A stretch of 64,000 bases of DNA, taken from assembly GCA_035274465.1 (NCBI GenBank), contig DATEOF010000174.1, forward strand, positions 1 through 64,000, read 5' to 3'. Below, piece by piece: positions 43,042-51,002 of the stretch. The notes below the pieces were generated by a model. The model was given only the letters and a program-made list of their open reading frames with translations. It was not told the DNA's origin and searched no databases. Position 1 is the first letter of the stretch. The number at the start of each line of letters is the position of its first letter. The translations under genes and the position numbers were made by a program. This DNA comes from JADGRF01 sp035274465. GTDB taxonomy: Bacteria; Myxococcota_A; Polyangia; Polyangiales; JAFGIB01.

Positions 43042-46032
43042 ATGGCACAACCTGACACAAGAATCTCACGGGTCGCTGTGCTCTGCGCTTCCATCCTGGC
43101 CCTGCTCGGCAGCTGCGAGCCGAAGCGCGAGTCGGGTCACGGCGGAAAGCTCGTGATCAACGAGCTGATGAGCGACAACGACGCCGCCTGGATCGACGAG
43201 GCGGGCGAGGTCGGTGACTACATCGAGATCGCCAACATCGGGGGCGAGCCGGCGCAGCTCGGTGACTATGCGCTGCGCAGTGCGAGCGGCAAGGACTACG
43301 AGTTCCCCGCTCGCGAACTGGCCGCGGGTGGCTTCCTGATCATCTTCGCGGACGACGACGAGGATCAGGGCGAGCTGCATGCACCGTGGAAGCTCAGCGC
43401 CAAGGGCGAACACGTGTCGCTGATCGAGCGTGCGAGCGGGCGCGAGATCGATTCTGTCGAGCTGCCCGCGCTCGGCGTCAACGATGCGTACGCGCGCTAC
43501 CCGAGCGGGCACGGCGAATTTCAGATCTGCCGCTACGCATCGCCCGAGCGCGACAACGGCACGAGCTGCGAGCCGCCCGCTCCTCCCGAGCTGCCGGAAG
43601 AGAGCACCTGGGCCGACTATACGTGGCCCAAGAACTGGCCGAACGCGCGCGGACCGCTGGTACTGAGCGAGCTCGCCCTGCACCCCGCGCGCTTCATCGA
43701 GGTGTTGAACATCGGCAAGGACGAGGTCGCGCTCGACGACTATACGCTGCAGCTGGACCCGACCGGGCCCGGCGTGTCCTGGCCGCGCCCGAAGGACAGC
43801 CCGGCCCTGGCCTGGCCTGCGCAGCGCACGCTCGCGCCGGGCGAGCGCGCCGTGATCGAGGTGAGCGAGCAAGCCAGCGCGGCGATCGAAGCCGATCCGG
43901 TCTTCGAAGGCGTCGCGACCTTGTTCGGCCGCAATGGCGCGGTGATCGATCGCGTCGACTTCATGCGCTGGCCGAGCGGCGCGGCGCTGTCGCGCTGGCC
44001 GGAGAGCTCCGCACGCCTGCGCTTCTGCGCGCAAACCAGCAAGGGCAAGGCCAACGACAGCGCCTGCGATCCGCTGCAGAAACGCGACGTGGGCGATCGC
44101 GTGCGTCACCTGTACACGCCGGGCGACTATGCGGCGCTGGCCGAGGGTGAGACCAACCTCGGCCTGCAAGGTGTCAAATTCATCATCGACACGGCGATGG
44201 GCGATGCCGTGCACTTACTGTCGACTCGCGCGTGGGCCTTACACTACACCTTCATTCGCGAACGCATCGATCATGATCCACCGCTGAATCGGTGTGACAC
44301 GGCGCAGGCGAACGAGTTCTACAACGGCTGGTCCGGCTTCAGCGAGCGCGAGTACGTGGCCGTGGAGACCCGGCGCTACCTGCTCGGCACGCTCGACCGC
44401 TACTCCGGCAGCGACCTGCGCACACTCGACTTCGCGATCGGCGACATGATCAGCGCACCGCAGATGCTGCACGCGTTCTTCGGAGCCGTGCGCAACCTGG
44501 ATGCCGAGCCGGCGGACGCCTGGTCGCTGCACCCCACCGAGCCGCGCCAGGCCACCGAGATGCGGCTGATCGAAGGCAGCGCGCCGATCGTCGCGGCCAA
44601 CGCGCCGTTCCGCAACCTGCGCTACCAGCCGCTGACCGAAGGCGTGGCGTTCGGCACGCTGCGCTACCTGCCAGCGCAGGAATTCGAGCGCAGCACGCTC
44701 GGCCAGGACACGATCGTGGTCACCGACGCGGTGCCGAACGATCTGCCGTTCGTGTCCGGGCTCATCACCGAAGCCTTTCAAACGCCGCTCGCCCACGTGA
44801 ACGTGCTCAGCCAGAACCGCGGCACACCCAACATGGCCCTGCGCGACGCGCGCAAAGACGACCGGGTGGCTCCGCTGCTCGACACGCTGGTGCGGTTGTC
44901 GGTCTCGAGCGCCGGCTTCGAGCTGCGCATGGCCTCGGCCGAAGAAGTCGACGCCTTCGTCCGCATGCGCGAACCGAAGACAGAGCGTGTCGCGCCGCGC
45001 CGCGATCTGAGCGTGCGCGGCGTGGTCGACCTCGCCACGAGCAGCCTCACCGACTTGCCCGCCATCGGCGCCAAGGCCGCACAGCTCGCCCAGCTCGGGC
45101 GCATCTACGTCGACGACGTGCGCTGCGCCGGACCGATGCCCGTGCCGAAGAACAGCTTCGCCATCCCGCTCGCGCACTACGCCGACCACTTCGAGCGCAG
45201 CGGCGCGCGCGAGCTGCTGGCGCAGGCGATGGGCGACGCCAGCTTCCGCGTGGATGCAGCGCGGCGCGAGCAGGTGCTGGCCGAAGTGCGGCAGCGCATC
45301 CTCGAGACGCCGGTCGACCCCGAGCTGCTGCGCGAGATCGAAGCGGCGATCGCCGCGCGCTTCGGCAAGGAACGCGTGCGCTTCCGCAGCAGCAGCAACA
45401 CCGAAGACCTGCCCGGCTTCAACGGTGCAGGCCTCTACGAATCGCTGAGCGTCGCGCTGGGCGACCCCGAACGCAGGCCCGAGGACGGCCTGCGCACGGT
45501 CTGGGCCAGCCTGTGGAACACGCGCGCCTTCGATGAACGCGAGTTCGGTCACATCGACCAGAGCCAGGTCGCGATGGGCGTGCTCGTGCACCAGACCTTC
45601 CGCTCCGAGCGCGCCAACGTCATCGCCATCAGCCGCGACATCCTCGATCCCACGCGCGCCGATATTTACTACTTGAACGCCCAGGAAGGCGAAGCCAGCG
45701 TCGCCAACCCCGCGCCGGGCGTCGCGACCGAACAGCTCATCCACCACTGGCGACCGATCTACGGCACCCCCGAGATCGAGTACCAGGCCAAGAGCAGCCT
45801 CAGCCACGGCTCGGACGTCTTGAGCCTGCGCGACGTCCAGGCCATCAGCTGCCGCCTGCAAGCGGTCCACAACCACTTCCAGGCCCGCCTCGACCCCGGC
45901 TTCGAAAACCGCTGGTTCGCCATGGACGTGGAGATCAAGCTGGTCGGCCCGCAGCGCGACGTGGTGTTCAAGCAAGCCCGCCCCTACAGCTTCGGGCGGA
46001 CCGATCGCCCCGCCGACTGCCGCGAGTTCTGA
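43042..46032 (+). CDS. Lipoprotein with two lamin-tail domains and a permuted PEP-synthase-like phosphotransfer module
   Basis: A 996-residue protein with a lipoprotein signal (Leu-Leu-Gly-Ser-Cys25). Residues about 36-150 and 206-330 are lamin-tail-type domains (VINELMSDN..., DYIEIANIGGEPAQLGDYAL; second copy LSELALHPARFIEVLNIG). After a spacer, about 550-620 resembles the phosphohistidine swivel domain (GLITEAFQTPLAHVNVLSQN, candidate His585). Residues about 672-985 resemble the ATP-binding domain of PEP synthase/PPDK (IGAKAAQLAQLG, then RFRSSSNTEDLPGFNGAG near 780 and WASLWNTRAF). The swivel precedes the ATP-grasp part, opposite to PEP synthase. A cytoplasmic-type ATP-using module on an exported lipoprotein is unexpected. 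Function unknown. Confidence 0.75.
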   Translation: MAQPDTRISRVAVLCASILALLGSCEPKRESGHGGKLVINELMSDNDAAWIDEAGEVGDYIEIANIGGEPAQLGDYALRSASGKDYEFPARELAAGGFLIIFADDDEDQGELHAPWKLSAKGEHVSLIERASGREIDSVELPALGVNDAYARYPSGHGEFQICRYASPERDNGTSCEPPAPPELPEESTWADYTWPKNWPNARGPLVLSELALHPARFIEVLNIGKDEVALDDYTLQLDPTGPGVSWPRPKDSPALAWPAQRTLAPGERAVIEVSEQASAAIEADPVFEGVATLFGRNGAVIDRVDFMRWPSGAALSRWPESSARLRFCAQTSKGKANDSACDPLQKRDVGDRVRHLYTPGDYAALAEGETNLGLQGVKFIIDTAMGDAVHLLSTRAWALHYTFIRERIDHDPPLNRCDTAQANEFYNGWSGFSEREYVAVETRRYLLGTLDRYSGSDLRTLDFAIGDMISAPQMLHAFFGAVRNLDAEPADAWSLHPTEPRQATEMRLIEGSAPIVAANAPFRNLRYQPLTEGVAFGTLRYLPAQEFERSTLGQDTIVVTDAVPNDLPFVSGLITEAFQTPLAHVNVLSQNRGTPNMALRDARKDDRVAPLLDTLVRLSVSSAGFELRMASAEEVDAFVRMREPKTERVAPRRDLSVRGVVDLATSSLTDLPAIGAKAAQLAQLGRIYVDDVRCAGPMPVPKNSFAIPLAHYADHFERSGARELLAQAMGDASFRVDAARREQVLAEVRQRILETPVDPELLREIEAAIAARFGKERVRFRSSSNTEDLPGFNGAGLYESLSVALGDPERRPEDGLRTVWASLWNTRAFDEREFGHIDQSQVAMGVLVHQTFRSERANVIAISRDILDPTRADIYYLNAQEGEASVANPAPGVATEQLIHHWRPIYGTPEIEYQAKSSLSHGSDVLSLRDVQAISCRLQAVHNHFQARLDPGFENRWFAMDVEIKLVGPQRDVVFKQARPYSFGRTDRPADCREF

Positions 46033-46099
46033 TCCGCCCGCGCGCGCCGACAACGTCAGCCCGATGCTCGAGGTGCCCCGGACGCACCGGAGCAGGGCG

Positions 46100-46822
46100 C
46101 CGAAGCCCCGCTGAGCCCCGACGCCAGGACGTTCCCTGTCGTGGGGATCGGCTCCTCGGCGGGCGGACTCGAGGCGCTGGAGCAGTTCCTGTCGCACGTG
46201 CCACCCACGAGCGGGCCCGCGTACGTGGTGTCCAGCACCTCGATCCGGCGCGCAAGGACCTGTTCGTCGAGTGGACTCGCGGACGTGGTCGAGTTGGTCG
46301 AAGAACTGCCCAATCTCATCACGGCCTACCGGGAGCACGCGCCCTACATGCGGCGCAAGGCCGCCCCGAGCGAGCCCAAAGACAAGGCGCAGACCGCGCT
46401 GGAGAAGGTGCTGATGGCGTGTTGTTTCTGGGTAGCGCCGAAACCGTGGCCACCTTCAACAACCTGTTTGCACCGACGGACAACAAATCGCGGATCTATC
46501 GCAGGCTCGAACAGCCGGTCGCCGGACCGTTGTTCGAGTTCCCGACGACATCAAGCTCATTCCGGGCGATACCGGGCGCCCGATCACCGACATCGCTTCC
46601 GAGCTGGACTACTCGTAGATGGCCGACGACGCGCGCGAGGTGCGGCGAGCGGCCGTACGAAGCGGGTCCGATTTCGATAGCGAGTTTCGCATCCGCAGCG
46701 CGAGCGGTGCGTATCGCTTGTTTCAAACGCGCACAGCGGCCATCCGCGATGAGCAAGCGACGATCCTCAAGTGGTACGCCACCAGCGCCGACGTGGATCA
46801 CCTCAAACGCGAAGGCGAGTGA
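46100..46822 (+). pseudogene. Decayed CheB-CheR-PAS sensory gene
   Basis: Pieces of a chemosensory hybrid protein lie in different frames. A CheB-methylesterase start (GIGSSAGGLEALEQFLSHVPP) runs from about 46139, then shifts frame near 46230, where QHLDPARKDLFVE continues in another frame. A CheR-like end (LFLGSAETVATFNNLFAP) appears near 46420 in a third piece, and a PAS-C fragment (DIGRP-type PITDIASELDYS, then FRIRSASGAYRLFQTR) ends near 46820 after an in-frame TAG at 46617. Much of the middle is missing compared with intact CheB-CheR-PAS proteins. It sits next to an intact hybrid kinase. Confidence 0.7.
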
Positions 46823-46895
46823 GGCATTTCGCGACGACCAAAATCGTCTCGATAAGATCTTTCGCGAGGCTTTGAATTTTCAAGCTCCAGTTCTT

Positions 46896-46924
46896 CCCAC
46901 CCGACCCTGCCAGGGTTATGTGGG
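46896..46924. repeat. Short nested hairpin upstream of the hybrid kinase
   Basis: ACCCTG-C-CAGGGT (46904-46916) lies inside CCCAC/GTGGG (46896-46900 and 46920-46924), followed by TTGTATT. It could be the old terminator of the decayed gene. Confidence 0.4.
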
Positions 46925-46957
46925 TTGTATTCCCAACGCAGTGGAGTGACCCACCGC

Positions 46958-48664
46958 ATGAGCAAGGTGCGCAACACACGCGACGAACGGGCGATCTTGC
47001 GCGCGCAAGCCGAGAGCCGCCTGCGCGAACGGCCGCCCAAGGAGCAGGTGGACGCGGGGGCCGCCGATCATGCGCGCCTCATGCACGAGCTCGAGGTTCA
47101 CGAGATCGAGCTCCAGCTCCAGAATGAAGAGCTCCAGGAGGCCAGGATCGAGCTCGAGGCAAGCCTGGCTCGATACACGGAGCTTTTCGAGTTCGCCCCG
47201 ATTGGCTATGCGACTCTGAGCGCCGCCGGCACGATCCGCGAGATCAACCACACGGGAGCACAGCTGCTAGGTTTCGCGCGTGCAGTACTGAGCGGCAAAG
47301 CCTTCGCCAGCTTCCTCGTACCTGCCCAACGGTTCGGGTTCGGCCACCTCCTGGACAGCGCGCTCGCCAGCGAACGCAGCCACGAGCTCGACCTGGAGCT
47401 GGTCCGCCACGATCCGAAGGTCCTGCTCAAACTGACGGCCGTCGCGCTGCGCCGCGACGAACCGACCGTGTTGATCGCCTTCGAGGACGTCACGCAGCGC
47501 AGGTCGTACCAGGCCCGACTGGAAGCATCCGAGCGCCAGCTGCGCGAGGCCGACCGACGCAAGGACGAGTTCCTGGCCCTGCTGTCCCACGAGCTTCGAA
47601 ATCCGCTGGCGCCGATCCAGAGTGGTCTCGAATTGCTGGCCTCAATCGCGCCGTTGAGCGGCGACGCGCGTCGCGCCTGGACCGTCGTGGACCGCCAGGT
47701 CAAGCATCTGACCCGGTTGGTCACCGATCTGCTCGATGTCACGCGCATCCGCAGTGGCAAGATTCAGCTCCAGCGCGTGCGCGCAGACCTGACCGAGCTG
47801 GTCCGCCCCATCCTGGAGGACGTGCGCGCGAGGTTCGATGCTCGCGCCGTGAAGCTCGAAGCGATCTTCGACGCGGCGCAGCCGCTTTGGGTCGATGCCG
47901 ATACGGCGCGAGTCACCCAAGTCCTCAGCAATCTTCTGAGCAACGCCGAGAAGTTCACCCCGAGAGGAGGGGTCGTACGGGTGAGCGTTCAAGCGCAAGG
48001 CACGAACGCCTTGCTGAGCATCCTGGACACGGGCATCGGCATCGCAGCGCCGTATCTCCACCAGGTCTTCGAACCGTTCGCGCAGGCGCCCCAGAGCATC
48101 GACCGCGCGCGTGGCGGCCTGGGGCTCGGCCTCAGCATGGTGAAGACCCTCGTGGAGTTGCACGACGGCAGCGTCCGGATCGCGAGCCCGGGCCCAGGCC
48201 GCGGTACGCAGGTCACCGTCACGCTCCCGCTGGTCGAGCCGCCGGCCGCGCAGCCGATGCCCGTGCAGACGAGCGCGTCTCCTTCGCTGCGGCGTGTGTT
48301 CGTGATCGAGGACAACCACGACACCGCAGACACGATCCGCGACCTGATCCACTTGCTCGGTCACGAAGCGCAGGTCGCCTACGACGGTCGGAGCGCGCTC
48401 GAACGTGCACGCACGTTCCGGCCTGACCTCGTCATCTGCGATCTGGGTCTGCCGCAGATGGACGGCTTCGAGGTTGCGCGTGCATTCCGCGCGGAAGACT
48501 CGACACGGCACGCGTTCCTGGTCGCATTGAGTGGGTATGCCCGTCCTGAGGACGTGCAGCGTGCGACGGATGCAGGGTTCGACATGCACCTCGCGAAACC
48601 GGCGAGCGTCGAGCAGCTGAAGGAGCTGATCACGCGCGCGCCGCTCGCAGCGGCACGTCCGTGA
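46958..48664 (+). CDS. Hybrid sensor histidine kinase, PAS-HisKA-HATPase-REC, soluble
   Basis: A 568-residue signalling protein without membrane segments. Residues about 30-75 are an acidic coiled region (HELEVHEIELQLQNEELQEA), followed by a PAS domain at about 75-190, HisKA with the phosphorylated His in LLSHELRNPLAPI, a HATPase domain (NLLSNAEKFTPRGG, DTGIGIA, GGLGLGLSMV) and a C-terminal receiver domain with the phosphoacceptor Asp in PDLVICDLGLPQMDG. The ATG at 46958 is preferred to 46925 because the coiled region follows it; GGAG lies 12 bases upstream. The adjacent decayed gene is also a PAS-linked sensory gene, so this may be the surviving relative. Confidence 0.88.
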   Translation: MSKVRNTRDERAILRAQAESRLRERPPKEQVDAGAADHARLMHELEVHEIELQLQNEELQEARIELEASLARYTELFEFAPIGYATLSAAGTIREINHTGAQLLGFARAVLSGKAFASFLVPAQRFGFGHLLDSALASERSHELDLELVRHDPKVLLKLTAVALRRDEPTVLIAFEDVTQRRSYQARLEASERQLREADRRKDEFLALLSHELRNPLAPIQSGLELLASIAPLSGDARRAWTVVDRQVKHLTRLVTDLLDVTRIRSGKIQLQRVRADLTELVRPILEDVRARFDARAVKLEAIFDAAQPLWVDADTARVTQVLSNLLSNAEKFTPRGGVVRVSVQAQGTNALLSILDTGIGIAAPYLHQVFEPFAQAPQSIDRARGGLGLGLSMVKTLVELHDGSVRIASPGPGRGTQVTVTLPLVEPPAAQPMPVQTSASPSLRRVFVIEDNHDTADTIRDLIHLLGHEAQVAYDGRSALERARTFRPDLVICDLGLPQMDGFEVARAFRAEDSTRHAFLVALSGYARPEDVQRATDAGFDMHLAKPASVEQLKELITRAPLAAARP

Positions 48665-48757
48665 ACGTTCAAACGGGCGCCGCTCGGTGGCCGCCCGCCT
48701 GAGCGCCAGCTAGCAGCACCGATTCTGTCCGCCCACACGCGAATGCCACAGTCGCGT

Positions 48758-48880
48758 GTGCAGGTACAAACCAGCCACGCTCCCGGGAGCCGCGGCCCGG
48801 AAAAACTTCGCTGCCGTGTCGATCCACCAGCCCCTCGCTCGTCGCCCGGGTGTAGGCAGGCACAAACCGCCCAGCCCCAC
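48758..48880 (+). repeat. Pair of short direct repeats upstream of the YCII gene
   Basis: A segment around 48759-48780 (core GCAGGTACAAACC) recurs around 48855-48877 (core GCAGGCACAAACC), about 97 bases apart and just ahead of the YCII gene. They could be operator sites; there is no direct evidence. Confidence 0.35.
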
Positions 48881-48897
48881 CCCACGGAGACGGAACC

Positions 48898-49794
48898 ATG
48901 CGAGTCATGATGCTTTTGAAGAGCGACGCGAACGCCGAGGCCGGTGTGATGCCGGATGAGCGTTTGCTGACCGATATGACGAACTACAACATGGCGATGG
49001 CCGAGGCCGGCGTCCTGCGCAGCGGTGAGGGGCTGCGGCCGAGCTCGGAGGGCGCGAAGGTGCGCATCGAGCACGGCAAGACTCGCGTGATCGATGGGCC
49101 GTTTGCCGAGGCCAAGGAAGTCGTCGCCGGCTACTTCATGATCGAGGTCAAGTCGTTGGCTGAGGCCAAGGAGTGGGCGCTCCGCATCCCGGGCGAGCCC
49201 AGCAACCCCGAGGGCGAGGGAGAGATCGAGCTGCGGCCACTGTTCGAGACCGAAGACTTTCCCGTCGATGCGGCCGAACAAGAGGGCGGCTGGCGCGAGA
49301 AGGAGCTCGAGGCGCGCAAGGCACCACCCGTCCCCGGTTCCGAGAAGGGCGCGCGCTGGATCAGCTTCCTGAAGGCCGACAAGAACACCGAGAGCCACAT
49401 GCTGCCCAGCGAGAAGCTGCTGCAGGAGATGGGCGATCTGATCCAGGAGATGACCGACAAGGGCGTGCTGATCAGCGGCGAGGGCCTCAAGCCCAGCGCC
49501 GAGGCTGCCAAGGTGCGGATCAAGAACAAGAAGCGCAGCGTGATCGACGGACCGTTCACCGAGTCCAAGGAGCTGATCGCCGGCTTCAGCATGTTCCGCG
49601 CGCAGACCAAGGCCGAGGCCATCGAGTGGGCTCGCCGCTGCTTGCAGATCCACATGGACGGCACGGGCATCGGCAGCGGCGAGATCGAGGTGCGCCGCGT
49701 GTTCGAGACCGAAGAGATCCCCGTGACGGACGCCGAGAAGCCCGGCGGCTGGCGCGACCAGGAGCAGCGCCTGCGCGAGCAGCTCGAGAAATAA
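48898..49794 (+). CDS. Tandem YCII/DGPF-domain protein
   Basis: A 298-residue protein made of two related domains at about 1-125 and 155-280. Each carries the VIDGPFxExKE signature of DGPF/YCII proteins, with EGLRPSSEGAKVRI and GLKPSAEAAKVRI just before it. These proteins share a dimeric alpha/beta-barrel ferredoxin-like fold with no settled function, and single-domain forms are often encoded beside ECF sigma factors. Here the gene converges with an ECF sigma factor gene, with only nine bases between stops, so the usual association is kept although the order is convergent. Both domains are on the same chain, with a Glu/Lys-rich linker. Confidence 0.85.
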   Translation: MRVMMLLKSDANAEAGVMPDERLLTDMTNYNMAMAEAGVLRSGEGLRPSSEGAKVRIEHGKTRVIDGPFAEAKEVVAGYFMIEVKSLAEAKEWALRIPGEPSNPEGEGEIELRPLFETEDFPVDAAEQEGGWREKELEARKAPPVPGSEKGARWISFLKADKNTESHMLPSEKLLQEMGDLIQEMTDKGVLISGEGLKPSAEAAKVRIKNKKRSVIDGPFTESKELIAGFSMFRAQTKAEAIEWARRCLQIHMDGTGIGSGEIEVRRVFETEEIPVTDAEKPGGWRDQEQRLREQLEK

Positions 49795-49803
49795 GCGACC
49801 GGG

Positions 49804-50460
49804 TCAGCCGCGCTGGATGCGCGCGAACACCGCCGCGACCACGCGATCGCAGCGCCGCAGGTGGAACTCGTAGAGCTTGGTGCCCGAAGCCAACAGCTTC
49901 TGCTCGATCTCGAGCTGCAGGATACGGCGCGCACGAAAGAAACGCGTGCGCACCGTCTCCTCGGGGATGCCGAGGCACTCCGCACACTCGACCGAGCTCA
50001 GGCCTTCTGCCGCGCGCAGCACGAACACCACGCGAAAGGCCTCGGGCAACGCGTCCACCATGGGTTCGAGGAGACCCCCGAGTTCCACGTTCGAGGCTGC
50101 GTCTTCTGGGCTCGGCATGTCGGATTGCATCGGTTCGGCGTCGTGGTCTACTTCTGGGCGACGCTTTCGGACGCGCGCGAGGGCTTCGTGGATCGCGATG
50201 CGCGTCAACCAGGTCGAGAACTTCGAGCGTCCCTCGAACTGCGAGAGCTTGCTGAAGGCCTGGACGTAGGCGTCCTGCATGACGTCCTCGGCCTCGTCGT
50301 CGTCGCGCACGATCGCCCGCGCCGCGCGGAACAGCCGCTGGTTGTGCCGGCGCATCAAGACTTCGAACAACGCGGTCTCACCCAGTGCGAGCCGCTCCAC
50401 GATCGCTTCGTCGCTCGTGGAGGCCCAGTCGGCGATGCGGGCTACGTTCGGTGGGTTCAT
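49804..50460 (-). CDS. ECF-type RNA polymerase sigma factor
   Basis: A 218-residue sigma factor. Region 2 contains the DEAEDVMQDAYVQAF helix and the EGRSKFSTWLTRIAIHEAL segment; region 4 has LPEAFRVVFVLRAAEGLSSVECAECLGIPEETVRTRFFRARRIL, the DNA-binding helix-turn-helix for the -35 element. There is no C-terminal extra domain beyond about 25 residues ending LRRCDRVVAAVFARI. Its ATG overlaps the stop of the upstream cytochrome c lipoprotein gene (ATGA), so translation is coupled. No anti-sigma factor gene is adjacent; the convergent YCII gene fits the common YCII/ECF association. Confidence 0.9.
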   Translation of the reverse strand: MNPPNVARIADWASTSDEAIVERLALGETALFEVLMRRHNQRLFRAARAIVRDDDEAEDVMQDAYVQAFSKLSQFEGRSKFSTWLTRIAIHEALARVRKRRPEVDHDAEPMQSDMPSPEDAASNVELGGLLEPMVDALPEAFRVVFVLRAAEGLSSVECAECLGIPEETVRTRFFRARRILQLEIEQKLLASGTKLYEFHLRRCDRVVAAVFARIQRG

Positions 50461-50939
50461 CGTGGAATCTTCAGCGTCTCGGCCAGGTCGAGGGTGAGCT
50501 TCTTGTCCAGCGTAATCCCGTTGGCCTTCAGGTCGAAAGCCAGCACGGCCAGGTATTCCTCGGTCGACAGACTTCCCGGGTCATCCCCCGGCATGTTCGC
50601 CACCACGAAGTTCGCCACGTCGGCGACGGTCACGAACTGCTCCTTGCGCTTCTGGCGCGAGGCAGGCGGGTCGAGCGGCAACGCCCCTTCGTTCAGACCG
50701 ACCACGCGAGGCGCCTTGTCGGTGCCCTGCCCGGCATCGCCGTGACATTTCGCACAATGGTCGACGTATACGTCCATACCGAGCTCCACCTGCTCGGCGA
50801 AGGTCGAGGGCGCGTTGGCTTTCTCCCCGGTATTGGGGCTCTCGTTCTCGTTCGAGTCGCCGTTGTCGTCGTCGTTACAGGCGACGACGCACAGGATTGT
50901 GCACGCGAATACGACGCTGAGGGTGCGTGGGATCGACAT
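50457..50939 (-). CDS. Cytochrome c lipoprotein
   Basis: A 160-residue lipoprotein; the ATG at 50939 has AGGAGA five bases upstream. The lipobox is Cys-Val-Val-Ala-Cys, followed by an Asp/Asn-rich linker. The haem motif CAKCH is near 62-66 in MDVYVDHCAKCHGDAGQGT, and the axial Met is likely in NMPGDDPG; the final helix is EYLAVLAFDLKANGI. This is the layout of a monohaem class I cytochrome c that carries electrons at the membrane surface. It is translationally coupled to the sigma factor gene that follows, suggesting that the two are used together. Confidence 0.88.
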   Translation of the reverse strand: MSIPRTLSVVFACTILCVVACNDDDNGDSNENESPNTGEKANAPSTFAEQVELGMDVYVDHCAKCHGDAGQGTDKAPRVVGLNEGALPLDPPASRQKRKEQFVTVADVANFVVANMPGDDPGSLSTEEYLAVLAFDLKANGITLDKKLTLDLAETLKIPR

Positions 50940-51002
50940 GGCTTCTCCTGGGTTTCCTGCATAGAGATCCCAGCGCGCCAAAGCGTTCCCGAAAACCAGC
51001 GC

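Noticed and set aside
46033..46140. Extension of the lamin-tail lipoprotein into the decayed gene
   Set aside because: A stop at 46030-46032 ends the lipoprotein; the following sequence starts an unrelated CheB-like piece.
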